From: Bacteroidales bacterium UBA6851
GTDB taxonomy: Bacteria; Bacteroidota; Bacteroidia; Bacteroidales; UBA932
DNA length: 64,000 nt
Reading direction: 5' to 3'
NCBI GenBank assembly: GCA_002451795.1
Contig: DKDJ01000006.1
Span: 62,001-126,000, forward strand
Position 1 is the stretch's first letter; each line of letters starts with the position of its first letter. Below the pieces are notes generated by a model. That model did not search any database and was not told where the DNA came from. It worked only from the letters and a program-made list of their open reading frames with translations. The position numbers and the translations under genes are program-made. Below, one piece after another: positions 18,868-27,303 of the stretch.

Positions 18868-20795
18868 AGTTCCCAAGGACAAGATATGTCGCTAGGCATT
18901 CTCCAGTCACCACGCGGGGAAAGTGACACTGAGCCGACTTTCGGCCCATCAGGGATGCAGGAACGCTTGAATTGCTGGGAGAAGAAACGCTTCATAAAAA
19001 CCTTCAACCAATGTCTGACGGTATCTTTGTCGTAGACATCCCTAAATGCCTTTTCCGCAAGGAAGAGAATCTTCTCCGGGGCGAATCCGCAGCGGAAGAA
19101 GTTGTACAAGAAGAAATCATGCAGTTCATACGGCCCTACAAGATCCTCCGTCTTCTGCTTTATCTGGCCATTTTCATCAGCCGGGATAAGTTCAGGACTG
19201 ATGGGCGTATCCGCTATATCCAGCAGCACTTCAGAAGCTTTTCCATCAAAACGGTATTTTGCAGCCCATATAACAAGAGTGCGGACAAGAGTCTTGGGAA
19301 CGCTTACATTGACGGCATACATGGACATATGGTCACCGTTATATGTACACCATCCAAGAGCCAACTCAGACAAGTCGCCGGTACCTATGACGATTCCCCC
19401 TTCCTTACCAGCAAGATCCATGAGAATCTGGGTACGTTCACGAGCCTGACAATTCTCGTAAGTCAAGTCATGTACGGACTCTTCTTGTCCGATATCAGAA
19501 AAATGCTGCCTGGTGGCAGGCACAATGGAAATTTCTCTTGAAGTCACGCCCATCAGTTCCATAAGAGCGACAGAATTGTCATGGGTACGATCAGTTGTTC
19601 CGAATCCTGGCATTGTAACGCCTATGATATTGTTTCTCGGAATTCCTAGACGATCGAAAGCAAGCGCGGTAACAAGAAGTGCAAGTGTAGAGTCCAATCC
19701 GCCGGACACCCCAATTACAGCCTTACGGCAGCGAATATGATCAAGTCTGGTCTGAAGCCCGGACACCTGCGCGGAAATGATTTCAAGACAACGCCTGTCA
19801 AGTGCAACTTCATCCCCTTGAGGAACAAACGGATGCGGCTCAATATGACGCTTGAGTTCAGCATTGAAATCCGTCCTTACAAGTTCCCCACAATCCACTT
19901 TCCTAAAGACAGGAGACTGGCATTCAGCCCTATACGAATGTTCGCGCCCACGAAGCACCTCAAGTCTATCCACGTCAATATCAGCACTTATACTACTCTC
20001 TTGGGAGAGAAATCTTTCGTTCTCGGAAAGAATGCTGCCATATTCGCTTATAATGGAAGCACCGGCCCATACAAGGTCTTGCGTGGACTCTCCATACCCG
20101 GACGAGCAATACAAATATCCACAAATCAGACGCGAAGATGTGGCACTCACCAGGCTTCTACGATATTCATGCTTAAGAAGTATCTCATTGCTTGCAGAAA
20201 GATTGACGATGATTTGCGCGCCTGCAAGTGCGGCAAAGGTGCTCGGAGTCAGCGGAGCCCAAAGATCCTGACACAGTTCCACAGCGAATTTGACTCTTCC
20301 GAGACTAAAAACAAGAAAAGACGACATAAGTACAGCGTCTTGACCAGCATAGCTCAGCTTCACGCCCTCTTCAGGGAGAACACGGGCAGACTCAAACCAA
20401 CGTGGCTCATAAAACTCAGCATTCCCAGCAAGATATGTCTTAGGCACAATCCCAAGTATATGCCCCTTTCTGGCCACAACGGCACAGTTAAACAGGCGGC
20501 CCGCATACCTTACAGGAACACCGAAAACAATCACGCTTTCCGTGTATTTCGTTCCTTCAAGGATTCTCCGAGTGTTCTCCTCTGCCTCACATATCAGTTT
20601 GGAACTACCGAAAAGATCTCCGCATGTATAACCGGTGACACTAAGTTCAGGGAAAGCAATCACACTCTGGTGCTCGTTTGTCGACAAGCTTGATGATATC
20701 CTGACGATATTGTCAGCATTGGCCTTACAGTCAGAAACTTTCACCACAGGCATTGCCGCCGTAACCCTTATATATCCGTAGTTGTTGTACTCCAT
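18864..20795 (-). CDS. nadE: Glutamine-dependent NAD+ synthetase
   Basis: Converts deamido-NAD to NAD using ammonia released from glutamine, 643 residues. The N-terminal glutaminase has the nitrilase triad visible as Glu50 (FPELSVTGYTCG), Lys119 (PKTYLA) and Cys175 (VELCQDLW). The C-terminal synthetase has the ATP pyrophosphatase motif GVSGGLDSTLALLV. The start MEYNNYGYIRVTAAMP fits the family N-terminus. It is divergent from the glnN leader and shares its upstream region. Both it and glnN depend on glutamine pools. Confidence 0.96.
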   Translation of the reverse strand: MEYNNYGYIRVTAAMPVVKVSDCKANADNIVRISSSLSTNEHQSVIAFPELSVTGYTCGDLFGSSKLICEAEENTRRILEGTKYTESVIVFGVPVRYAGRLFNCAVVARKGHILGIVPKTYLAGNAEFYEPRWFESARVLPEEGVKLSYAGQDAVLMSSFLVFSLGRVKFAVELCQDLWAPLTPSTFAALAGAQIIVNLSASNEILLKHEYRRSLVSATSSRLICGYLYCSSGYGESTQDLVWAGASIISEYGSILSENERFLSQESSISADIDVDRLEVLRGREHSYRAECQSPVFRKVDCGELVRTDFNAELKRHIEPHPFVPQGDEVALDRRCLEIISAQVSGLQTRLDHIRCRKAVIGVSGGLDSTLALLVTALAFDRLGIPRNNIIGVTMPGFGTTDRTHDNSVALMELMGVTSREISIVPATRQHFSDIGQEESVHDLTYENCQARERTQILMDLAGKEGGIVIGTGDLSELALGWCTYNGDHMSMYAVNVSVPKTLVRTLVIWAAKYRFDGKASEVLLDIADTPISPELIPADENGQIKQKTEDLVGPYELHDFFLYNFFRCGFAPEKILFLAEKAFRDVYDKDTVRHWLKVFMKRFFSQQFKRSCIPDGPKVGSVSLSPRGDWRMPSDISCPWEL

Positions 20796-20850
20796 AATCT
20801 TTTATATTACTTTGGGGACTACAAACTTACGGAAAAAATTAAAAAAATTG

Positions 20851-20880
20851 ATTGCACTTTCAAGAATTATTCATAAATTG
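20851..20880 (+). promoter_or_regulatory. Candidate promoter for the glnN leader
   Basis: ATTG (20851-20854), 19 nt, then TAAATTG (20874-20880), which is the -7 consensus short of one T. Transcription would begin near 20886, about 20-30 nt before the leader ORF. A rival site is TTG (20785-20787)-N19-TTACTTTG (20807-20814), which would give a longer leader. I cannot choose between them with certainty. Confidence 0.4.
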
Positions 20881-20907
20881 CGCCTCCGAAATACATACGA
20901 ACTGAAA

Positions 20908-20988
20908 GTGATTATTTTGTCCGCATATAGCCAACAGCAGCAGGAGCAGCAGAGCCAGAACATGGTCCTGAATGTTTTCGTGCGCTAA
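20908..20988 (+). CDS. Glutamine-rich leader peptide of glnN
   Basis: Short frame ending in TAA (20986-20988), reading SQQQQEQQSQNMVLNVFVR at its C-terminus. It has seven Gln codons between 20932 and 20958. No ATG is in place. Possible starts are GTG 20908, ATT 20914 (which would give MLS, as in the glnK leader) or TTG 20917; I report the longest. The frame continues open upstream toward the nadE start but would have to begin before the promoter. Followed by a terminator that competes with an antiterminator, it looks like a sensing peptide for glutaminyl-tRNA. Ribosomes stalled on the Gln codons would leave 20992-20997 free. The glnK-amtB leader at 27304 is its counterpart. Translation and start are inferred. 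Confidence 0.65.
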   Translation: MIILSAYSQQQQEQQSQNMVLNVFVR

Positions 20989-20991
20989 GTT

Positions 20992-21067
20992 CCAGCCGCA
21001 AGGCACACAACGGGCATTCATTTGACGATATGAGGCTGGTCTTAACGGACTGGCCTCAGTTGTTTTT
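20992..21067 (+). promoter_or_regulatory. Transcription attenuator of glnN (antiterminator/terminator)
   Basis: Terminator stem: left arm 21031-21041 (TGAGGCTGGTC) and right arm 21048-21058 (GACTGGCCTCA), 11 pairs with two G-U pairs and a 6-nt loop, then the T-rich tail 21060-21067. Antiterminator: CCAGCC at 20992-20997, right after the leader stop, is exactly complementary to GGCTGG at 21034-21039 inside the terminator's left arm. A ribosome that finishes the leader would cover 20992-20997 and let the terminator form. A ribosome held at the Gln codons would not. The terminator ends 40 nt before glnN. Confidence 0.75.
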
Positions 21068-21107
21068 AGATTAAACAGTAGTTATTGCTTTTATATTTTT
21101 ATAGTTT

Positions 21108-23288
21108 ATGAGTATCGACAGATTAGATTTGGTAAAGGAGTCCTTCGAGAAGAAGGCTGTGCCAGTGGAACGTCCGACCTGCAAAACCTCCGATTACTAT
21201 GGAGAATTGGTGTTCGACAGGCCTAAGATGCACAAGTATCTGGATGCAGATACACTCAAAGCCCTTCTGGAGTGTATAGACAAAGGTGTCGCACTTGACA
21301 GAAAAACTGCGGACGGGGTGGCTCTCGGCATGAAGCAATGGGCCATGGAGCATGGTGTCACACATGTGACACACTGGTTCCAGCCACTCACCGAAGGCAC
21401 TGCGGAGAAGCACGACTCTCTGATTGACTACGATGGCAAGGGAGGTGTGATTGAAAAGTTCGAAGGCAAATCCCTCGCACAGCAGGAGCCAGACGCATCA
21501 TCATTTCCAAATGGAGGTATACGAGCCACATTCGAGGCCAGAGGATATACCGCATGGGATCCGACTTCACCAGTATTCATCCAAGGCGATACACTCTGCA
21601 TTCCGACCGTATTTGTCTCATACACAGGCGAGGCTCTTGACTACAAAACCCCTCTCAAGAAAGCTCTCAAGGCCGTCTCTGATGCAGCAGTGCCTATCTG
21701 CAAGCTCTTCGACCCGGCAGTAAGCAAGGTATATTCTTATCTCGGATGGGAGCAGGAGTACTTCCTCGTGGACGAGTCTCTCTATGCTGCACGTCCAGAC
21801 CTTATGATTACCGGACGCACCCTGATGGGGCACAACTCTTCCAAGAATCAGCAGCTCGACGACCATTATTTCGGTGCCATTCCTACGAGAGTGGCAGCAT
21901 TCATGCGAGAACTCGAAATCGAAGGCCACAAACTTGGAATTCCTTTGAAGACCAGACATAACGAGGTAGCGCCTAACCAGTTCGAGCTTGCTCCAATCTA
22001 TGGCGAGACCAACCTTGCCAATGACCAGAACCAGATTGTAATGAACCTTATGAACACCATTGCTCGCAAGCACGGATTCGTAGTGCTCTTCCACGAAAAG
22101 CCTTTCGATGGAGTCAATGGATCAGGAAAGCACAACAACTGGTCACTAGGCACCGACACTGGTGTTTCACTATTCGCCCCAGGCAAGGATGCCAAAGGCA
22201 ACCTTCAGTTCATCACGTTCTTTGTCAATGTGCTCGCAGCTGTTCAGAAGCACAATGCACTGCTCAAGGCATCCATCGCTTCTGCAACCAACGCCCACAG
22301 GCTCGGCGCCAACGAAGCACCTCCTGCAATCGTATCCGCATTCCTTGGCAAGACCATGACGGATGTGCTCCATAAGTTGCTCGAAGTGCCAAGCGACACT
22401 CCTATCGAGATCGCAGGCAAGAAAGGCAAGAGTGTCGGACTTGTAGAGATTCCTGAGATATTCCTTGACAACACCGATAGGAACCGTACCTCTCCATTTG
22501 CTTTCACGGGCAACAGGTTCGAATTCCGTGCGGTAGGCTCATCAGCCAACTGCGCCGGCGCCATGACTACACTGAATGCAGCTGTGGCCGAGCAGCTCAA
22601 GATTTTCAAGACTGAAGTTGAGAAAGAACTCGCCAAGGGCAAGAAAACCAATGTAGCTATCATGGACGCCCTCAAACCTATCATAACTTCAGTTCTGGAT
22701 GTCGTATGTTTCGATGGTAACGGATACAGCGAGGAGTGGAAAGAGGAAGCCAAGAGACGCGGACTAGATACTGAGACCAGTGTGCCAGAGATGATCAAGG
22801 TGTTCACCAAGCCAGAATCAGTAAAGATGTTCACCCAGACAGGCGTATATTCCGAGAAGGAACTTGAAGCCAGAAACGAAGTCAAATGGGAGATGTACAC
22901 CAAGAAAGTACAGATTGAGTCCCGAGTGCTCGTCCGGATGGCTATCAATCATATCATTCCAGCCGTACTCGAATATAAGTCAAGGTTGCTCAAGGAAGTA
23001 GCCCTCTGCAAGGAAGTCTTCGGATCCACGGACAGCTGCACCACCGAGCTTGAACTCATAGCCAAGATATCCGGATATGTAGAGGATGTAAGAGTCAAGG
23101 CTGCCGCTATGAAAGAAGCCCGCAAGAAAGCAAATGCCATCGAGAACGAATACGAGAAAGCCAAGGCTTACCATGAGATCGCAGAAGCGCTATTCGCACT
23201 GAGAAAGCCTATTGACAAGCTTGAAGAGATCGTCGACAACAAGAGTTGGCCGCTTCCTAAATACCGCGAATTGTTGTTCATCAGCTAA
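21108..23288 (+). CDS. glnN: Glutamine synthetase type III
   Basis: ATP-dependent synthesis of glutamine from glutamate and ammonium. At 726 residues it matches the long GSIII family found in Bacteroidetes and cyanobacteria, not the GSI type of about 470. Recognisable are the GSIII N-terminal segment (THWFQPLTEGTAEKHD), the metal/glutamate-binding EVAPNQFELAPIY, the ATP-site region FHEKPFDGVNGSGKHNNWS, and NRTSPFAFTGNRFEFRAVGS. It stands alone behind the Gln-codon leader and attenuator, so expression is probably switched on when glutaminyl-tRNA falls. Confidence 0.97.
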   Translation: MSIDRLDLVKESFEKKAVPVERPTCKTSDYYGELVFDRPKMHKYLDADTLKALLECIDKGVALDRKTADGVALGMKQWAMEHGVTHVTHWFQPLTEGTAEKHDSLIDYDGKGGVIEKFEGKSLAQQEPDASSFPNGGIRATFEARGYTAWDPTSPVFIQGDTLCIPTVFVSYTGEALDYKTPLKKALKAVSDAAVPICKLFDPAVSKVYSYLGWEQEYFLVDESLYAARPDLMITGRTLMGHNSSKNQQLDDHYFGAIPTRVAAFMRELEIEGHKLGIPLKTRHNEVAPNQFELAPIYGETNLANDQNQIVMNLMNTIARKHGFVVLFHEKPFDGVNGSGKHNNWSLGTDTGVSLFAPGKDAKGNLQFITFFVNVLAAVQKHNALLKASIASATNAHRLGANEAPPAIVSAFLGKTMTDVLHKLLEVPSDTPIEIAGKKGKSVGLVEIPEIFLDNTDRNRTSPFAFTGNRFEFRAVGSSANCAGAMTTLNAAVAEQLKIFKTEVEKELAKGKKTNVAIMDALKPIITSVLDVVCFDGNGYSEEWKEEAKRRGLDTETSVPEMIKVFTKPESVKMFTQTGVYSEKELEARNEVKWEMYTKKVQIESRVLVRMAINHIIPAVLEYKSRLLKEVALCKEVFGSTDSCTTELELIAKISGYVEDVRVKAAAMKEARKKANAIENEYEKAKAYHEIAEALFALRKPIDKLEEIVDNKSWPLPKYRELLFIS

Positions 23289-23311
23289 CGGTAACTGATT
23301 CGGGCATTAAT

Positions 23312-24262
23312 TTAGAAATGCCTGTAACCAAGATAATCCCTGTCTGATCCTTTCCAAATGAGGTCTGGCAGGGATTTATCTATCCTGCCTATTATATAAT
23401 GTCTAAGAGCAAGGGTTTTTTCAGCCTCATGACTCGCTGTGAAAAGCAGTTCATAGTCTTCACCCCCACAGAGGGCTAGTTCAAGTGGGTCAAGACCATA
23501 CTCGCCACAATAAGCCAACAAAGGCTCAGACATGGGAATACGCGTGATATCCACCTCCGCCCCAACGCTAGAGGCCTTCAATATATGACGTAAGTCAGAG
23601 GCAATACCGTCAGAAATATCCATCATGGCATGAATACCGTCCGTAGCCGAAAGTTCCAGGCCTTCACGAATCCGCGGAGTAGGGGAGTTATGGCGAAGCT
23701 TAAGATACGGATAGCCAACCCTATCATTTAGAATGCTGTCCAGACCAGCTGCAGAGTCCCCAAGAGTACCTGTAACACATATCAGATCCCCGTCTTGAGC
23801 AAAAGAGCGTCGCCTGGCTCTCCCTGATTCAAGTTCGCCAGTAACTGTCACATTAATGCATATTCCAGAACGCGAGGAAGTGGTATCTCCACCAAGAAGA
23901 GCACAACCGAACTGACTAGCAAGAGAGCAAAATCCATCCATGAAATGCTGTATCCATTCATAATCTATGGAATCAGATAGGGCAAGAGAAAGAAAAGCGG
24001 ACACAGGCCTTGCGCCCATAGCCGCAATGTCACTCAAGTTTACGGCAAGTGACTTCTGGCCAAGCTTGAAAGGGTCGCTCTTCCCAAGTATAAAGTGAGT
24101 GCCTTCCACCAACATGTCTGTGCTCACTACAGTCTGGTAACCGTCTCGCTGTGGGATTATAGCACAATCATCACCTATACCCATAAATCCGGACGGGACA
24201 TTCACCCTACGCCCGATAGACTCAATCAGTCCAAACTCTCCGATATCACTCAACTTGTTCAT
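23312..24262 (-). CDS. thiL: Thiamine-monophosphate kinase
   Basis: Phosphorylates thiamine monophosphate to the active diphosphate cofactor, 316 residues, PurM-like fold. Motifs seen: GIGDDCAIIP, TDMLVEGTHF (metal-binding Asp), NLSDIAAMGA and GGDTTSS. It is convergent with glnN (23-nt gap) and has its own promoter just upstream. No other thiamine genes are near. Confidence 0.93.
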   Translation of the reverse strand: MNKLSDIGEFGLIESIGRRVNVPSGFMGIGDDCAIIPQRDGYQTVVSTDMLVEGTHFILGKSDPFKLGQKSLAVNLSDIAAMGARPVSAFLSLALSDSIDYEWIQHFMDGFCSLASQFGCALLGGDTTSSRSGICINVTVTGELESGRARRRSFAQDGDLICVTGTLGDSAAGLDSILNDRVGYPYLKLRHNSPTPRIREGLELSATDGIHAMMDISDGIASDLRHILKASSVGAEVDITRIPMSEPLLAYCGEYGLDPLELALCGGEDYELLFTASHEAEKTLALRHYIIGRIDKSLPDLIWKGSDRDYLGYRHF

Positions 24263-24278
24263 CCGAATTTAATTTGCG

Positions 24279-24286
24279 CAAATATA
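24279..24286 (-). promoter_or_regulatory. Promoter -7 element of thiL
   Basis: TATATTTG on the minus strand, 16 nt before the thiL ATG. It sits next to ATTTGCGCAAAT (24272-24283), a perfect 12-nt palindrome that could be an operator or chance. Confidence 0.55.
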
Positions 24287-24351
24287 CCAAAATATTTAAT
24301 CACAATTGTGCCATGTACTGCCCCTGATGACTAGATTAGGCAATATATGGA

Positions 24352-24453
24352 CTATGCCTCAGCGAAACAAGCATCGAACTCAAGTTCAAGATCACTGATC
24401 AGTCTCTCTATCTCAGCAGAGCTTTCAATCCATGTTTTAATCTCTTTACTCAT
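24352..24453 (-). CDS. Possible 33-residue acidic small protein
   Basis: Short ORF from ATG (24453) to TAG (24352): starts MSKEIKTWIESSAEIERL and ends DACFAEA. It is strongly acidic, likely helical, with no signal peptide. What lifts it above chance is a clean promoter element TACATTTG 23 nt upstream on the same strand, with nothing else for that promoter to serve except thiL 89 nt further on, which has its own. I do not recognise a family. It accounts for most of the 301-nt gap between thiL and the SprT-like gene. Confidence 0.45.
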   Translation of the reverse strand: MSKEIKTWIESSAEIERLISDLELEFDACFAEA

Positions 24454-24476
24454 AATAGTATCATTTAATTATGATG

Positions 24477-24484
24477 CAAATGTA
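24477..24484 (-). promoter_or_regulatory. Promoter -7 element upstream of small ORF
   Basis: TACATTTG on the minus strand is an exact TAnnTTTG match. TTGAC lies further upstream but at shorter than usual spacing (14 nt). Transcription would start near 24471, 18 nt before the ATG at 24453. Confidence 0.5.
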
Positions 24485-24563
24485 CGCCACCATTTTGTCA
24501 ACTTTTGACAATTATTGAAAAACTCTGAAAATCATTGAAAATTCTTATATTTGAGCCATAGAT

Positions 24564-25220
24564 ATGATAGCAACCGTTCCATATATAGAGGGAAAATACC
24601 GACAGTTCAATTCAATGATGTTCGAAGGAACTCTGCCGGAAATTCCCATCATGCTCAGCCACTCCAGATGCTACCCAGGCCAGGTTTGTTTTACAAGGAG
24701 AAGACATCTGCTTCGTGACGATACCATAAGCGACCTCCGACTTAAAATAAGCAAGGTGTTCGATTTCGGCGAGGAGGAGCTTGAAGATGTCATCATACAT
24801 GAGATGATACACTGCAGTATATTGTCCAAAGGACTGCATGACAGCTCTGCGCACGGTCACATATTCAGAAAGATGATGACAGAGATCAACACCAAATTTG
24901 GTAGACACGTCACCATTTCGCACAAGATAAGCAAAGAGCAGAAGGAAGAGATGCAGGCAAGGCAGCCACGAAAGACACGTACCGTAGCACTGGTTACCCT
25001 TAAGGACGGCAGAAGCGGCATAAAAGTGATTCCCAATACACAGAGAAGCATCGCCGGATACATCTCTGGAATAAAGCGGCATTTCAGTGTGGACGACATA
25101 CAGCTTTACACATCGGACGACCCATTTTTTGCCGGATTTCCGTGCTCATCCGCTCTCAGGATCTACCTCCTAAAGGAAGAAGAATTTAACAGACATTTCA
25201 CCAACAATATCAGACAATGA
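24564..25220 (+). CDS. SprT-like zinc metalloprotease domain protein
   Basis: 218 residues. Zincin motif HEMIH (His79, Glu80, His83) followed by HGHIF, which supplies a third ligand, typical of SprT/Spartan-like domains. The family's eukaryotic members cleave DNA-protein crosslinks; bacterial function is mostly unknown. The C-terminal half (from about residue 130) has a basic stretch (QARQPRKTR). It is first of a tight operon with the patatin and WYL genes (ATGA overlap downstream). Confidence 0.82.
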   Translation: MIATVPYIEGKYRQFNSMMFEGTLPEIPIMLSHSRCYPGQVCFTRRRHLLRDDTISDLRLKISKVFDFGEEELEDVIIHEMIHCSILSKGLHDSSAHGHIFRKMMTEINTKFGRHVTISHKISKEQKEEMQARQPRKTRTVALVTLKDGRSGIKVIPNTQRSIAGYISGIKRHFSVDDIQLYTSDDPFFAGFPCSSALRIYLLKEEEFNRHFTNNIRQ

Positions 25221-26236
25221 TCACCAGTAAAAACAAAGATGTAGCGCTTGTACTTGCCAGCGGCGGACCAAGAGGATTCGCATACATAGGAGCGATAGAG
25301 GAACTTGAAGCTCGCGGATATAATATCACTTCTGTAGCTGGCTGCTCCATCGGATCTCTTGTCGGCGGTATCTACGCTGCAGGAGGACTTGATGATTTCA
25401 AGAAATGGTTGTTTAAACTGAATAATTACAAGCTTCTTGGACTGCTCGACATCTCACTAAGCAAAAGCTACCTCGTAAAAGGAGAGAAAGTCATCAACGC
25501 CATCAAAAGTATAGTTCCAGATGTCAACATTGAGGATCTCCGTATCCCTTACAGAGCTGTTGCCACAGATCTGTACACCGGAGAGCAAGTAATCTTCAAG
25601 GAAGGGAAGCTATTTGAAGCCATACGCTCATCCATATCCATTCCGTCCATGTTTAGGCCTGTGAGGCTCGGTTATCATACGATGGTAGACGGAGGCATCC
25701 TGAATACTGTCCCAATGGACATTGCAGTCCGCAACGGGCACGACATACTCGTGACATTCGACGTTAACCAGATTGACAGCGAGAAGATATCGTCTTCCCT
25801 TGTGGCATACCACAACGCCAAGAATCAATACTCCGACTCCAAGATTTTTGTCAAGGAAATCCTTGAGCAACTTCCATCCCAAAAAGACAAGTCCCTTCTG
25901 GAGGTGGCTAAATGGGTAGGGGACGAAACACACAAACTCATCCTGAAGGACAAGAACGCCCACAACAAGTCAAAAGAGATAGACCGCAAGGCAGAGGAGG
26001 CCAATATGCCTTTTATGGAAGATGACAACTACTACTCCATCCTATCGCGCTCATTCTCACTGATGCTCAGCACCGTAGCACGGCTCCAGCTCCAACTATA
26101 CAAGCCGGACATTCTCGTAAAGATGAACTTCGACTCCTACGGCAACATAACCGACTACACCAAAGGTGCAGAGATTTCCGATAAAGGCCGCGAACTCATG
26201 GCCCGCGCCCTGGACGAATACGAAAAAGCACAATAA
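25217..26236 (+). CDS. Patatin-like phospholipase
   Basis: Serine acyl hydrolase with a Ser/Asp dyad, 339 residues. Oxyanion loop ASGGPRGFAYIG, nucleophile Ser44 in GCSIGS, catalytic Asp in VDGGILNTVP (about residue 157). No signal peptide, so the cytosol or inner membrane face is likely (RssA-like). The C-terminal 120 residues form a helical extension not needed for the core fold. It overlaps the SprT-like gene by 4 nt and the WYL regulator by 1 nt. Confidence 0.9.
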   Translation: MITSKNKDVALVLASGGPRGFAYIGAIEELEARGYNITSVAGCSIGSLVGGIYAAGGLDDFKKWLFKLNNYKLLGLLDISLSKSYLVKGEKVINAIKSIVPDVNIEDLRIPYRAVATDLYTGEQVIFKEGKLFEAIRSSISIPSMFRPVRLGYHTMVDGGILNTVPMDIAVRNGHDILVTFDVNQIDSEKISSSLVAYHNAKNQYSDSKIFVKEILEQLPSQKDKSLLEVAKWVGDETHKLILKDKNAHNKSKEIDRKAEEANMPFMEDDNYYSILSRSFSLMLSTVARLQLQLYKPDILVKMNFDSYGNITDYTKGAEISDKGRELMARALDEYEKAQ

Positions 26237-27153
26237 TGGATCAACCAAAGATAGAGAGGCTATTGCGCCTGATGAAGCTGCTATCCGACAACGTCAACTA
26301 TAGCATATCCGAACTGGGTGACAAACTCGGTATGTCCACGCGAACGATATATAGGTATATCGACTCATTCAAGAATGCCGGGTTTGCCGTCACCAAGCTC
26401 TATTCCGATGTCTATAAGCTTAGCAGCATGCCTCGGAAGAGCATTGATATAGATAAGTTGGTGTATTTCTCCGAAGAAGAGGCATACCTTGTCAACTCAC
26501 TCATAGACAGGCTCGTACCCTCAAACACACTGAAAGCAAACCTCCGACAGAAACTGTCCGCAATATATAGTAGCACGAGCATTGCCGACTACGTGGATAG
26601 CAGGAGTAATGCAGCACATGTTGAGCAACTTGGCATAGCCATAACACAGAAGCGAAAGGCCATATTGAAACGATACGAGTCCGGTCACTCGCATACCGTG
26701 CGAGATAGATATGTGGAACCCTTTTCTTTCACCTCCGACTATGTGGATGTATGGGCATTGGACCTGGAAGACGGCCGCAACAAAGTGTTCAAGATTTCCA
26801 GAATCGAGGATGTGGAGGTGAGTGATGACTGTTGGATTTATGAAGCAAAACATCACAAATTCCCATGCGACATATTCCGCATGAGCGGAGAGTATGTCGA
26901 GCATATCAGACTAAAACTCAGTTTCATGGCAAGAAATCTTCTGGTAGAAGAGTTTCCTATGGCCGAAAAATTCCTCAAGCAGGAGAATGGGGAATGGATA
27001 CTCGACACTAATGTATGCAGTATGCGCGGGGTCGGACGTTTCGTCAGCGGACTATCAGGTGAAATAGAAATATTAGAAGGGGAGGGCCTTAAAACATACC
27101 TCACGGAGTATTTTCAAAGCAGTCTCTCAAGCCTTCATGCGTCACTGGATTAG
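26236..27153 (+). CDS. HTH-WYL transcriptional regulator
   Basis: 305 residues. The N-terminal winged HTH (about residues 5-60; SISELGDKLGMSTRTIYRYI) is of the DeoR/HTH_11 type. It is followed by a WYL-like sensor domain (about 140-215; VEPFSFTSDYVDVWALDLED) and a C-terminal WCX-type extension. WYL proteins often respond to nucleic acid fragments or nucleotides and regulate DNA repair or defence genes. Here it shares an operon with a SprT-like protease and a patatin, which may be its targets (inference). Confidence 0.88.
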   Translation: MDQPKIERLLRLMKLLSDNVNYSISELGDKLGMSTRTIYRYIDSFKNAGFAVTKLYSDVYKLSSMPRKSIDIDKLVYFSEEEAYLVNSLIDRLVPSNTLKANLRQKLSAIYSSTSIADYVDSRSNAAHVEQLGIAITQKRKAILKRYESGHSHTVRDRYVEPFSFTSDYVDVWALDLEDGRNKVFKISRIEDVEVSDDCWIYEAKHHKFPCDIFRMSGEYVEHIRLKLSFMARNLLVEEFPMAEKFLKQENGEWILDTNVCSMRGVGRFVSGLSGEIEILEGEGLKTYLTEYFQSSLSSLHASLD

Positions 27154-27199
27154 GAGCAGTCACAGAAGTGACTTCTGATTTGCAAAAAAATTGAAAAAT

Positions 27200-27231
27200 A
27201 ATTTTTAATTAAAAATTTTTAATTATATTTG
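27200..27231 (+). promoter_or_regulatory. Promoter of glnK-amtB leader with upstream AT palindrome
   Basis: TATATTTG at 27224-27231 matches TAnnTTTG; transcription should start near 27236. Just upstream, 27200-27217 is a perfect 18-nt palindrome (AATTTTTAATTAAAAATT) covering the -33 region. It could be an operator, or only AT-rich promoter sequence. The resulting 5' leader before glnK is about 260 nt. Confidence 0.55.
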
Positions 27232-27303
27232 CATCCAAGAGAATCGTTGAGGCGCAGAGATTTTAAAATTTGAGGTTAGTTAGTAGTTTATAATATTTTT
27301 TTG

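Noticed and set aside
19737..20693. 318-residue plus-strand frame opposite nadE
   Set aside because: Antisense shadow of a well-supported enzyme; basic, low-complexity translation without domains.
20782..20988. A longer 68-residue protein ending in the Gln-rich leader
   Set aside because: Its first codons lie in the nadE start region and before the likely promoter, its composition is non-protein-like, and only the Gln-rich tail fits a function.
22244..22948. 234-residue minus-strand frame opposite glnN
   Set aside because: Shadow of the highly conserved glnN; Ser-rich translation typical of antisense reading.
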